64,000 bases of DNA from Spirochaetaceae bacterium. GTDB lineage: Bacteria > Myxococcota_A > UBA9160 > UBA4427. Shown here piece after piece: positions 51,727-60,245 of this stretch (positions are counted from its first letter, which is position 1; each line of letters starts with the position of its first letter). The stretch is taken from the NCBI GenBank assembly GCA_020632655.1, contig JACKFD010000008.1, positions 62,001 to 126,000 of the forward strand. Reading direction: 5' to 3'. A program made the position numbers and the translations under genes. The notes under the pieces were generated by a model. The model was not told where the DNA came from. It made no database searches and saw nothing but the letters and a program-made list of their open reading frames with translations.

Positions 51727-53223
51727 ATGAGCTGGGACACGATCGTGGTCGGCGGCGGCTCGGCGGGCTGCGTGCTCGCGGCGCGACTCTCGGAGGATCC
51801 GGGCCATCGCGTGCTGCTGATCGAGGCCGGGCCGGACTTCGACACGCAGGCGCTGCCCGAGCAGGTCGAGTTCCTCGGACGCGGCTACCAATGGCCGATC
51901 GAGTGGGGCGAGACGGTCGACTCGAGCGACGGGCGCACGCTGCCCTACCTGCGCGGCCGCGGACTCGGCGGCTCGTCGAGCATCAACGGCGGGGTCGCGA
52001 TGCGCGCGGAGCCCCCGGACCTCGCGGTCTGGCCCACGGGCTGGAAGTGGGCGGACATGCTGCCCTGGCTCCGACGGCTCGAGAACGATCTCGACTTCGG
52101 CGATGCCGCGTGGCATGGGGACTCGGGCCCCGTGCCGATCCGGCGCTGGGCCGAGGCCGAGTGGACGCCGACCCAGAAGGCCTTCGTCGAGGGCTGCGTC
52201 GCCCGCGGCGTGCCGCTCTGCCCCGACCACAACGCCCCCGACACGACGGGCGTCGGCCCGATCCCGATGAACCGCGACGGCGAGCGGCGGCTCTCGGCCC
52301 TGATCACCCATCTCTCGCCCGCCCGCGCCCGCGCGAACCTCGAGATCCGGTGCGACACCTTCGTGCGTCGCGTGCTGCTCCGCACGGAGGGGGCCGCAGG
52401 TGCGCGCGACGCGGAGCGCGTCGCCTTCGGCGTCGAGCTCGAGGACGGCACGCGACTCGAGGCCGGCCGGATCGTGCTCGCCGGCGGCGTGCTCCAGAGC
52501 CCGCTCCTGCTGCTCCGCTCGGGCATCGGCCCCGCCGACGAGCTCCGTCCCCACGGCATCGAGCCGCAGGTCGACCTGCCCGCCGTCGGTCACCATTGGA
52601 CCGACCACATGGTCGTCCAGCTCTCGACGCCGATCGACGCGCGTTGGGTGCCCCGCGGCGGCCCACGCGGCCTCCAGAACCTCGCCCGCCTCTCGGCCCC
52701 CGACAGCCCCTGGAACAACGACGTCCAGCTCACGCCCTGGCTCGAGCGCACGGCGCCCGGCGCCTACCAGCTGAACGTGAGCATCTCCCTGCAGCAGCCC
52801 TTCGGCGAGACCTCGCTCACGCTCCGCTCCGCACGCACGCAGGATCGCGGACGCTTCGCGTGGTCCCTGCCGAGCGAGCCGCGCAACTTCGCGCGTCTGC
52901 GCTGGGCCTATCGCGAGAGCGTCGCGATCCTCGAAGCGGCCGGGGTCGCCGGCGATCCCGAAGCCCTGCGTCGGCTCGGCGACCAGTCCGACGCCGAGCT
53001 CGACGCCTGGATCGGAGCGCACCACGGCGCCTTCTACCATGGCGTCGGCACGTGCCGGATGGGCGAGGACGACGGCGCCGTCACCGATCTCGCGTGCTGC
53101 GTGCGCGGCACGCGCGGCCTCTACGTCGCCGACGCCTCCACGATTCCACGCGTACCACGCAGCAACACGCACGTGATCGTCGTCGCCCTCGCAGAACGGG
53201 TCGCGGCGGCGCTGCGTGCCTGA
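51727..53223 (+). CDS. GMC-family FAD-dependent oxidoreductase
   Basis: 498 residues. FAD motif VVGGGSAGCVLAARLSED (7-24), GGSSSINGG substrate/FAD loop, the long substrate domain, and the C-terminal pair GVGTCRMG with the active-site His before it and SNTHVIVVALAERVA. Start at ATG 51727 with GGGAG; a GTG 18 bases earlier is possible. These oxidise alcohols such as choline, glucose or long-chain alcohols. The cytochrome P450 gene follows after 43 bases. Confidence 0.92.
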   Translation: MSWDTIVVGGGSAGCVLAARLSEDPGHRVLLIEAGPDFDTQALPEQVEFLGRGYQWPIEWGETVDSSDGRTLPYLRGRGLGGSSSINGGVAMRAEPPDLAVWPTGWKWADMLPWLRRLENDLDFGDAAWHGDSGPVPIRRWAEAEWTPTQKAFVEGCVARGVPLCPDHNAPDTTGVGPIPMNRDGERRLSALITHLSPARARANLEIRCDTFVRRVLLRTEGAAGARDAERVAFGVELEDGTRLEAGRIVLAGGVLQSPLLLLRSGIGPADELRPHGIEPQVDLPAVGHHWTDHMVVQLSTPIDARWVPRGGPRGLQNLARLSAPDSPWNNDVQLTPWLERTAPGAYQLNVSISLQQPFGETSLTLRSARTQDRGRFAWSLPSEPRNFARLRWAYRESVAILEAAGVAGDPEALRRLGDQSDAELDAWIGAHHGAFYHGVGTCRMGEDDGAVTDLACCVRGTRGLYVADASTIPRVPRSNTHVIVVALAERVAAALRA

Positions 53224-53266
53224 GCCGTCCGAGCCCGATCGCGACCCCCATGAAGGAGGAGCATGG

Positions 53267-54499
53267 ATGCGCGCTCCGCTCTGCGCCGAGGACCCGAGTG
53301 AGATCCTGAGTCGGGCGGTGATCGAGGACCCCCACGCCTTCTTCGCCCGCCTGCGACGCGAGTCGCCCCTCTCGCGCGTGGCCGAGACGGGCGTCCATGC
53401 CGTCGCGAGCTGGGCCCTCGTCGACGAAGCGCTCGGCCGCGAGGCCGACTTCTCGGCGAACCTGACGGGCGTGCTGATCCGTGGGCACGATGCCCGCCCC
53501 GACACCTTCGAGCTGCCGAGCACGGGTGCGACGGACGTGATCGCGACCGCCGACGAGCCCGACCACGCGATCCATCGCGGACTCGTGAAGCCCTGGCTCG
53601 GGCCCGGGCGGGTCGCGGGCCTCGAGCCGATGCTGCGACGATGGACGCGCGAGGCCCTCGACGGGTTCGTCGCGGCGGGGGGCGGCGACTTCGCACCGAT
53701 CGCCGAGCGCGTGCCCGCACTCGCCGTCGCGCGTCTGCTCGGGCTGCCGGAGCGCGACGTCGAACATTTCCGGACCTGGGCGATGATGGGCGGCGACATG
53801 CTCGCGGGGGACGCGAGTGCCGAGCGGCTCGGCGAGCTCGCGCGCGAGACGATGCGCATGGCGGCCTATCTGGGCGAGCACCTCGACCGCGCAGGCGGAG
53901 TCGACGAGCACGCGCCGCTGCTCGCCGTGCTGGCGGACGCCGTGCGCGAAGGCGTGATCCCGCGCGAGGCGGCGCTCGGCATCTCGATCGTGCTCTTCGG
54001 CGCGGGCGGCGAGTCGACGGCCGCGCTGATCGGCTCGGTCGTGCGTTGGCTGGCGGGCGACGAGGCTCTCGCGGATCGGCTGCGGCGCGACGCGTCGCTG
54101 ATCCCGCGCTTCGTCGAGGAGGTCGTGCGCCTCGAGCCGCCTTTCAAGTTCCACTACCGCGCCGTGCGGCGCGCCTGCCGGCTCGGCGGCTTCGACCTCG
54201 AGCCGGGAGATCGTCTGATGCTGCTCTGGGCCTCGGCGAACCGGGACGAGGCGGTCTTCGACGAGCCCGATCGGCTCCGCCTCGATCGACGCTACCCGAA
54301 GCGCCACATGAGCTTCGGCCGGGGCGCGCATTTCTGCGTGGGCGCCCATCTCGCACGGCTCGAGGCACGTGTCATGGTCGAGGCGCTGCTCGCTGGGACC
54401 GCCCGCATCACGCTCGTCGAGGACGCCCCCGCCCGACTCGCACCGAGCATCTTCGTGCGTCGCTACGAGCACCTGCCGATCCGGGCAGAGGCCGCCTAG
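53267..54499 (+). CDS. Cytochrome P450
   Basis: 410 residues. AAGGAGGA at 53253-53260 lies six bases before the ATG at 53267, so the upstream GTG that overlaps the GMC gene is rejected. I-helix FGAGGEST, ExxR as EVVR, and heme-ligand FGRGAHFCVG with Cys357. Shares only family features with the P450 at 33801. Follows GMC and precedes the amine dehydrogenase heavy chain by 15 bases; its stop TAG is part of a -10-like TAGACT. Confidence 0.92.
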   Translation: MRAPLCAEDPSEILSRAVIEDPHAFFARLRRESPLSRVAETGVHAVASWALVDEALGREADFSANLTGVLIRGHDARPDTFELPSTGATDVIATADEPDHAIHRGLVKPWLGPGRVAGLEPMLRRWTREALDGFVAAGGGDFAPIAERVPALAVARLLGLPERDVEHFRTWAMMGGDMLAGDASAERLGELARETMRMAAYLGEHLDRAGGVDEHAPLLAVLADAVREGVIPREAALGISIVLFGAGGESTAALIGSVVRWLAGDEALADRLRRDASLIPRFVEEVVRLEPPFKFHYRAVRRACRLGGFDLEPGDRLMLLWASANRDEAVFDEPDRLRLDRRYPKRHMSFGRGAHFCVGAHLARLEARVMVEALLAGTARITLVEDAPARLAPSIFVRRYEHLPIRAEAA

Positions 54500-54502
54500 A
54501 CT
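54497..54502 (+). promoter_or_regulatory. -10-like element before the amine dehydrogenase genes
   Basis: TAGACT ends 12 bases before the ATG of the heavy-chain gene, which has no Shine-Dalgarno. If used, transcription would start about six bases before the ATG. No good -35 is visible, so this is tentative. Confidence 0.35.
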
Positions 54503-54514
54503 CAGGCGCCAAGC

Positions 54515-55912
54515 ATGCCCGGAAACGTCGTCGAAGCCCGCTCCCTCCGAATCCCGAGACGCCTCGCGGGCCTGCTGGCTGCAACGGCGGCGCTGCTCGC
54601 GACGATCGCCGCCTCGCCGACGCGTGCCGCGGGTCCCGCCACGCCGCCGGGCGTACACCCGGCCCTGGAGGCCGAGCGCCGTGCGGCCCGCCCGAGCGCG
54701 GCCGAGGAACGCGTGGCCGCCCCCGCCGTGGCGGCGCCGGGTCCGCCGGACGCGCCCGCCAGCTCCGACGCGCTCGAACGTCCCTCGATCGCGACGCTGC
54801 CGCCCCTCGGCGATCACTGGGTCTGGGTCCCCGACCGATTGCTCGAGCACAGCCTGCTCTTCGACGGGGATGACGGCCGCGTGCTCGGCATGATCGACTC
54901 GCCCGGTCTGCTCACGCCCCAGGCGCCGCTCGTGTCGCGCGACCGGAAGGAGATCTACTCGGTCGACGTCGACTACGCGCGCGGCCGCCGGGGTAAGCGC
55001 AGCGACTTCGTCACGGTCTACGACCTCGAGACCATGAAGGTCAAGGGCGAGATCGATTTCCCGACCCGTGCCGGCTCGGGCAACACGGCGATCGCCTACT
55101 CCGCCCTGGTGGGGCCCCGCTTCCTCGCCGTCTTCAACCAGTTCCCGGCCAGCTCGGTCTCGATCATCGACCTCGAACGCCGCCGCTTCGTCGGCGAGAT
55201 CGGGATCGCCGGCTGCTCGGGCGTGTACCCCGTCGACGAGCTGCGCTTCGCCACCCTCTGCGGCAATGGTGCGACCGCCGTCGTCGAGCTGGCCCCGAAC
55301 GGCCGCAAGCGACAGCTCTTCGAGAGCGCGCCCTTCTTCGATCCGGTCGAGGATCCGGTCTTCACGTCGGCCGGGCGGATCGGTGCGCGCTGGATCTTCG
55401 TCAGCTTCGCGGGCCGGGTCCACGACGTCGACTTCTCGCGCTCGATCCCGATCGCCTCCCCGCCCTGGTCGCTCACGGCGGATGCGGGGGATGCGGGGGA
55501 CTGGCGGCCGGGGGGACTCCAGCTCGTCGCCGTGCACGCGTCGAGCGGCCGGCTCTTCATCGTGATGCATCGCGGCGGGCCCGGCTCGCACAAGGACGGT
55601 GGACCCGCGATCTGGTCCTTCGATCTGGCCGCGCAGAAGCGCCTTGCCGTGATCTCGCCCCCGGCGATCTCCGCGACCTTTCTCGGTGGACTGCTCGGCG
55701 TGCCGCGGGAGAGCGTGACGGCGACGCTGATGCGATGGTTCGTGCCGGGTGACGAGGTGCACTCGATCGCCGTCAGCCAGGACGCGCGGCCGGTCCTCTT
55801 CATGCGCAACGCCGAGCTCGGCGCGGTGGGCGTCGTCGATGCGGAGAACGGGGCGGCGCTCCGGATCCTGAACGAGGCCGGCCTCGCCGGGCCGACGCTG
55901 CGGGTCCCGTAA
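54515..55912 (+). CDS. mauB: Amine dehydrogenase heavy chain (MauB/AauB-like)
   Basis: 465 residues. Signal peptide (RRLAGLLAATAALLATIAAS, about 15-34), a Pro/Ala-rich linker to about 85, then a seven-bladed propeller with the amine dehydrogenase heavy-chain landmarks DGDDGRVLGMID, RSDFVTVYDLETM, FNQFPASSVSIIDLE, GDWRPGGLQLVAVH, DEVHSIAVSQDARPVLF. Slightly longer than methylamine dehydrogenase beta because of the linker. It docks the light chain in the periplasm. First gene of the mauBEDA-like set; the ATG lacks a ribosome binding site. Confidence 0.9.
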   Translation: MPGNVVEARSLRIPRRLAGLLAATAALLATIAASPTRAAGPATPPGVHPALEAERRAARPSAAEERVAAPAVAAPGPPDAPASSDALERPSIATLPPLGDHWVWVPDRLLEHSLLFDGDDGRVLGMIDSPGLLTPQAPLVSRDRKEIYSVDVDYARGRRGKRSDFVTVYDLETMKVKGEIDFPTRAGSGNTAIAYSALVGPRFLAVFNQFPASSVSIIDLERRRFVGEIGIAGCSGVYPVDELRFATLCGNGATAVVELAPNGRKRQLFESAPFFDPVEDPVFTSAGRIGARWIFVSFAGRVHDVDFSRSIPIASPPWSLTADAGDAGDWRPGGLQLVAVHASSGRLFIVMHRGGPGSHKDGGPAIWSFDLAAQKRLAVISPPAISATFLGGLLGVPRESVTATLMRWFVPGDEVHSIAVSQDARPVLFMRNAELGAVGVVDAENGAALRILNEAGLAGPTLRVP

Positions 55913-55935
55913 CCGAACGGAAAGAGGAGGAAGCC

Positions 55936-56541
55936 GTGCCGACCGCGATCGCAACGACGACCCTCGATCCCGCCCTGGGCTGGCTCCTCGGACTCGGCTC
56001 CGGTCTGCTCTTCGCCGCCTCCGCCCATCACAAGCTCCGGGACCTGCCGCGATTCACGGCGACGCTGCGGGCCTACGCACTGCTACCGAACGCACTGGTC
56101 CCGCCGGTCGCGCTCGGGCTCGTCGGGCTCGAGGTCGGGCTCGCGCTGTCGCTGCCCCTCGGCCCGGTGCTTCCGGGGCTCGCTCGCGTGACCGGCCTCG
56201 CGGCCGCGGGCCTGCTCGTCGTCTACGCCGTCGCGATCGCCGTGAACCTCCTTCGCGGTCGCCGGGGCATCGACTGCGGCTGCCTCGGCGCAGCCGCCCG
56301 CAGCACGCCCCTCTCGGGCGGGCTCGTGCTGCGCAACTTCGCACTGGCCTGCCTGCTCGCGACGACGGCGATGCCGCGCGACACGCGCTCGCTCGAGCTC
56401 GTCGACGCGCTCACGATCGGCGGGGGGCTGGTCGCGCTGACGCTCGTCTACCTCGCGATCGATCAGCTCGTCGCCCTCCCGGCCCGCCGCGTCGACCGGC
56501 TGCCCTCCGCTCTCGCGCGCCCGGAGGTCGCCCGGCCATGA
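55936..56541 (+). CDS. mauE: MauE/DoxX-like membrane protein for amine dehydrogenase maturation
   Basis: 201 residues starting at GTG 55936, fixed by AGAGGAGGAA just upstream. Four to five transmembrane segments, with HKLRDLPRF and a Cys pair in GIDCGCLG between helices, as in MauE, which helps form the light-chain disulfides. Its stop overlaps the next ATG (ATGA). Needed for stable light chain in known mau clusters. Confidence 0.88.
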   Translation: MPTAIATTTLDPALGWLLGLGSGLLFAASAHHKLRDLPRFTATLRAYALLPNALVPPVALGLVGLEVGLALSLPLGPVLPGLARVTGLAAAGLLVVYAVAIAVNLLRGRRGIDCGCLGAAARSTPLSGGLVLRNFALACLLATTAMPRDTRSLELVDALTIGGGLVALTLVYLAIDQLVALPARRVDRLPSALARPEVARP

Positions 56542-57188
56542 CCGAGGCCCTGATCGTCTCGAACGTCCTGCTCTGGCTCGTCGTGATCGTCCTGGCGCTC
56601 GTCGTCTTCGCCCTGACACGACAGGTCGGGCTGCTCCACGAACGTATCGCCCCCGTCGGCGCCCTCGCCGTCGCGTCGGGCCCGGCGGTCGGCGATCCGG
56701 CGCCGCAGCTCACGCTCGCGGATCTCGACGGGCGCCCGGTCCGGCTCGGCGGGTCGGATCTCACGGGCCGACGCACGCTGCTCTTCTTCCTCGCGCCGGG
56801 CTGCCCCGTCTGCGAGAGCCTGCTACCGACACTCCGTCGTGTCGCAGCGGCGGAGCGCAATCGCGTGCGACTCGTCTACGCGAGCGACGGCCCGCGCGAG
56901 GAGCAGCTCGCCTATCGCGCCCGACACGGCCTCGAGTCCGCCGAGTACGTGCTCTCCCACGAGCTGGGTCTGCGCTACGAGGTCGCCAAGCTGCCCTTCG
57001 CCGTGCTGATCGACGCGTCGGGCACGCTCCGCGCAAAGGGACTGGTCAATACGCGCGAGCATCTCGAGAGCCTCTTCGAGGCGGACCGTCTCGACGCCGA
57101 CTCGCTGCAGACCTACCTCGCGAGGGAGCGAGCCGGCGAGGACCTCGGGACGGTCGCTCCGGGGCAGCGAGAGAAGGGGGCCGCATGA
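56538..57188 (+). CDS. mauD: MauD-like thioredoxin-fold protein
   Basis: 216 residues. N-terminal membrane anchor (6-27), then a thioredoxin/TlpA fold with the CxxC in GCPVC (Cys89, Cys92) and LPFAVLIDASGTLRAKGLVN, as in MauD. It is a periplasmic disulfide isomerase or reductase that matures the cysteine-rich light chain. Coupled at both ends by ATGA overlaps (mauE and mauA). Confidence 0.92.
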   Translation: MTEALIVSNVLLWLVVIVLALVVFALTRQVGLLHERIAPVGALAVASGPAVGDPAPQLTLADLDGRPVRLGGSDLTGRRTLLFFLAPGCPVCESLLPTLRRVAAAERNRVRLVYASDGPREEQLAYRARHGLESAEYVLSHELGLRYEVAKLPFAVLIDASGTLRAKGLVNTREHLESLFEADRLDADSLQTYLARERAGEDLGTVAPGQREKGAA

Positions 57189-57775
57189 CGCGACGATTCG
57201 ACTCGATCGTCGAGCGGGGGACGCGTTCGGTCGCACGACGCACGGGGCGACGAGCGTTCCTCGCGCGTCTCGGCGCGTGGCTGGTGGGGGCGGCGGCCTG
57301 GCCGCTGCTGCCGATCGCGCGGGCGCGGGCGCAGACGCCGCCCGCGCCGGGTGCGGACGGGGACGCCGGTGTCACGATCTCGCCGCTCGTCCCGAACGAG
57401 GCGATCGAGGGGCCGGAGGGGGATCCGACGCGCTGCGAGTACTGGCGCTACTGCGCGATCGACGGCTCGCTCTGCTCCTGCTGCGGCGGCACGGCGACGG
57501 CCTGTCCGCCGGGCACGGAGGTCACGCCCGTGACCTGGGTCGGCACCTGTCGCAATCCCGCCGACGGCAAGCACTACCTCGTGTCGTACAACGACTGCTG
57601 CGGCCGCAGCCTCTGTGGTCGATGCGTCTGCAACCGCAACGAAGGCGAGCGGCCGGAGTACCACTGGTACCGGAACAACGACATCAACTGGTGCGCGGGC
57701 TCCGTCTCGACGGTCTACAACTGCTCGATCGCCGTGGTGATCGGCGAGGCGAGCGAAGCGCAGCCCGAGCGATGA
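57185..57775 (+). CDS. mauA: TTQ amine dehydrogenase light chain (MauA/AauA-like)
   Basis: 196 residues. A Tat signal (GRRAFLARLG near 21-30) precedes the small Cys-rich catalytic chain. The two tryptophans that form tryptophan tryptophylquinone are present in VTWVG (Trp118) and DINWCAG (Trp169), and the acids in AIDGS (Asp93) and YNDCCG (Asp137) match the catalytic and TTQ-building aspartates. About a dozen cysteines form the disulfide net. Oxidises a primary amine to aldehyde and ammonia, passing electrons to a cupredoxin or cytochrome. Methylamine versus aromatic amine cannot be decided. Confidence 0.93.
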   Translation: MTRRFDSIVERGTRSVARRTGRRAFLARLGAWLVGAAAWPLLPIARARAQTPPAPGADGDAGVTISPLVPNEAIEGPEGDPTRCEYWRYCAIDGSLCSCCGGTATACPPGTEVTPVTWVGTCRNPADGKHYLVSYNDCCGRSLCGRCVCNRNEGERPEYHWYRNNDINWCAGSVSTVYNCSIAVVIGEASEAQPER

Positions 57776-58224
57776 GGGCGTGGCGCCTGCTCGGGCCGAC
57801 GAGTGTCCTCGCGCTCGCCCTCCTCGGCCCCGGCGTCGAGGCCGCGTCCACGGAGACGGACTCGCGCGCGAGCGGTGCGGCGACCGAGCGTGCGCCCGAG
57901 CAGGACTTCCGGCTGCATTGCGCGGGCTGCCATCGCCTCGACGGAAGCGGTGTCCCCGGCGAGGTGCCCGATCTGCGGGCGCTCGGCGCCGTGCTCGGGT
58001 CGGCGGCCGGGCGTCGCTACGTGGCGCGGGTACCGGGGGTCGCCCAGGCACCCCTCGACGACGAAGCGCTCGCCCGGCTGCTCGCGTGGGTGGCGCGCGA
58101 GCTCGCGGGCGTCGACGGCGTCGCCTGGTCCACCGCCGAGCTCGGCGCCCTGCGCGCCCGCCCGCTGCGTGATCCCCGCGCCGCGCGCGATCGGATCCTG
58201 CGCGCCGCCGACACCGCCGAGTGA
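57772..58224 (+). CDS. Small monohaem c-type cytochrome without a methionine ligand
   Basis: 150 residues. Signal peptide at 1-25, haem site CAGCH at 50-54, LDGSGVPGEVPDL and a c-type tail with VPGVAQAPLDDEALARLLAWV. The usual Met ligand in this last region (VPGMxxxxL) is Val, and no Met other than the start exists in the whole protein. The iron may be five-coordinate or use another residue. ATG overlaps the mauA stop. It is placed to accept electrons from the amine dehydrogenase or serve its maturation. Confidence 0.85.
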   Translation: MRAWRLLGPTSVLALALLGPGVEAASTETDSRASGAATERAPEQDFRLHCAGCHRLDGSGVPGEVPDLRALGAVLGSAAGRRYVARVPGVAQAPLDDEALARLLAWVARELAGVDGVAWSTAELGALRARPLRDPRAARDRILRAADTAE

Positions 58225-58242
58225 GCCGCCGCCCGCGGCCAG

Positions 58243-60042
58243 CTAACGCCCGAGGATCCCCTTCAGACCCTTGTCGAGCAGGTCCCGCGCCTCGTCCCGG
58301 GCATCGCGCGGCGTCGCCTCCTCCGTCTCCGCCTCGGACGCCTCGGGATCCGACTTCTTGCGCTTGCCGAAGATCGCGTCCGTCAGCTCGTCGACGGCCT
58401 TCTCCTTGAGCTTCGTGGTCGCCTGCTCCCGGGCACGGGCGGTCAGCGCCGTCAGGTCCGGACGCAGGCTCGGCGAGGCGACGCCACCGCCGAAGCGAAG
58501 CGGCAGCTCGACCCGCTCCCCGCCGCCGAGCAGCGGCGCGAGGCGATCCGCCTTCGCGACCAGCTTCTTCGACAGCGCTTCCGAGAGCCGGAGCGTGCCC
58601 GCTCCCGAGAGCGCCCCGTCGAGCCCGACCGTGCCCTCGCCCGAGAGGACGAAGTCGCCCGCCTCGAGTCCGAGCGCGTCGGCGCGGAGCGCGCCGTCGA
58701 CGATCTGCACCGCCAGATCCGCCCCCTTGAAGGGCGTCCGCCCACCTTCGAGCGCCGCCGGCGCGACGTCGCGGAGCGAGCTCGCGATCAGGGCACCGAC
58801 GCCCGGGTCGGCCACGAGTCGACCGACCAGCGCGTCGAGCACGTTGACCTTCTCGAGCGCGCCCTCTGCCAGGTGTAGGCGCACGTTACCGGCCAGGGTC
58901 TTCTTCAGACTCTCCCACTCGAGACTGCGTCCCTGGACGTCGACGCGACCCGACAGCGCACCCGAGATGACGCCCGGAGGCGTGCCGAGCAGCGCCGGCG
59001 CGAGCACGCCCGAGTCGAGGCGCTCGAGTCCGATGCGCAGGTCGAAGGGCGAGCGTCCGGGCGAGCCGCCGAGCGTCAGATACCCCGCGACGTCGACCTG
59101 GCCGCCGGCGAGACCGACCTTCGCCTGCTCGATCGCAAGCCGCTCACCGACGAGCCGCAGGGTCAGGTCGACGTCCGACAGGTCGAATCCACCGAGCCGC
59201 GCTCGGGCCGCCCGCAGCTCGACGGGCATTCCGGACTTCGCCGAGTCGGCGGGCAGACCCAGCACGAGCGAGAGGTCGTCGAGGTGCTCCGGCTCCGCCT
59301 CCTCTTCGAGCACCACACCGAGCAGCGCGGGGAAGAAGGTCGGGCTCGCGAGCTCGAGGCGACCGGCGACCGGATCGAGGGTGTCGAGCGTGAGTCGGCC
59401 CGACAGGCGGCTCGCCAGGGCCGCATTCCCGGAAGTCGGCCGCACCCGACCCGAGAAGTCGATCGCGATCGGACCTTCGAGCGAAAGATCCGTACCCGAG
59501 GATTCGAAGGACTCGATCGTCAGCGCGAGTCCGTCCTTCGAGCGCCGATCGGCGTAGACGACCGTGCCATGGCCGATCTCGAGCGCCGCGATCGCGAGCG
59601 CCGTCGAGCCCCCCTCGCCTTCCGGCGCCGGGCTCGCAGGCGCCGTCTCGCCGCTCCCCAGGCTGTCGAAGTTGAAGCCCCGTGCGTTCTGGATCACCTG
59701 GATGATCGGCCCGTCGAGTCGCACGCCCCGCACCTCGACGCGCCCCTGCAGCGCGGGCCAGAGATCGACGTCGACGTAGCCCGACTCGAGGCGCAGGAAG
59801 TCGCCGTCACCGAAGCGCGGATCCTCGGAGACGCGCAGTCCGTCGATGCGCACGGCGAGACCACGCGAGAGGGTGGCCTTCGCCTGCTCGTAGTGGACCT
59901 CGCGACCCGCGGCGTCGCTGGCGAGCTTCGCCAGTCGCTCGCGGTTCTGCTCGAGGAAGGCGTTCAGGTTCACGATCGCGAGGACCACGACGCCCACGAT
60001 CAGGACCAGCACGATCCCGATCGCGATGACGAGCTTCCGCAT
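58243..60042 (-). CDS. AsmA family envelope protein
   Basis: 599 residues. One N-terminal membrane segment (about 4-24, LVIAIGIVLVLIVGVVVLAI), then AsmA_N-type repeats (VEVRGVRLDGP, LEIGHGTVVYADRR, LSLVLGLP) and a C-terminal domain with LRLSEALSKKLV and a Lys/Glu-rich tail. AsmA-like proteins bridge the envelope and take part in phospholipid transport to the outer membrane. GGGGGGAG precedes the ATG. Converges with the cytochrome gene. Confidence 0.87.
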   Translation of the reverse strand: MRKLVIAIGIVLVLIVGVVVLAIVNLNAFLEQNRERLAKLASDAAGREVHYEQAKATLSRGLAVRIDGLRVSEDPRFGDGDFLRLESGYVDVDLWPALQGRVEVRGVRLDGPIIQVIQNARGFNFDSLGSGETAPASPAPEGEGGSTALAIAALEIGHGTVVYADRRSKDGLALTIESFESSGTDLSLEGPIAIDFSGRVRPTSGNAALASRLSGRLTLDTLDPVAGRLELASPTFFPALLGVVLEEEAEPEHLDDLSLVLGLPADSAKSGMPVELRAARARLGGFDLSDVDLTLRLVGERLAIEQAKVGLAGGQVDVAGYLTLGGSPGRSPFDLRIGLERLDSGVLAPALLGTPPGVISGALSGRVDVQGRSLEWESLKKTLAGNVRLHLAEGALEKVNVLDALVGRLVADPGVGALIASSLRDVAPAALEGGRTPFKGADLAVQIVDGALRADALGLEAGDFVLSGEGTVGLDGALSGAGTLRLSEALSKKLVAKADRLAPLLGGGERVELPLRFGGGVASPSLRPDLTALTARAREQATTKLKEKAVDELTDAIFGKRKKSDPEASEAETEEATPRDARDEARDLLDKGLKGILGR

Positions 60043-60245
60043 GACTCCCCCCTTGCTGGCGCGCGATGACCGGATCGACCGTGGAGAGACCCTGGATCGG
60101 CCTCGGATCGGCGCGCCCCGGGCGCAGAGGGTCGGGCAGATCCGCCGCGGGCGCACGCGGGTTTCGATGCGCGAGGCGGAAATCCGGTTCGGAAGGAAAC
60201 GGAGGGACGAGACGGGGGAAGGACACGCGCGGCGGGCGAAGCGGC

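Noticed and set aside
53216..53266. GTG start extending the second P450 upstream into the GMC gene
   Set aside because: AAGGAGGA is ideally placed for the ATG at 53267 and the extra residues have no P450 similarity.
55480..55502. GATGCGGGG direct repeat in the heavy-chain gene
   Set aside because: A short in-frame duplication (DAGDAGD) in a loop of the propeller; no sign of a mobile or regulatory element.
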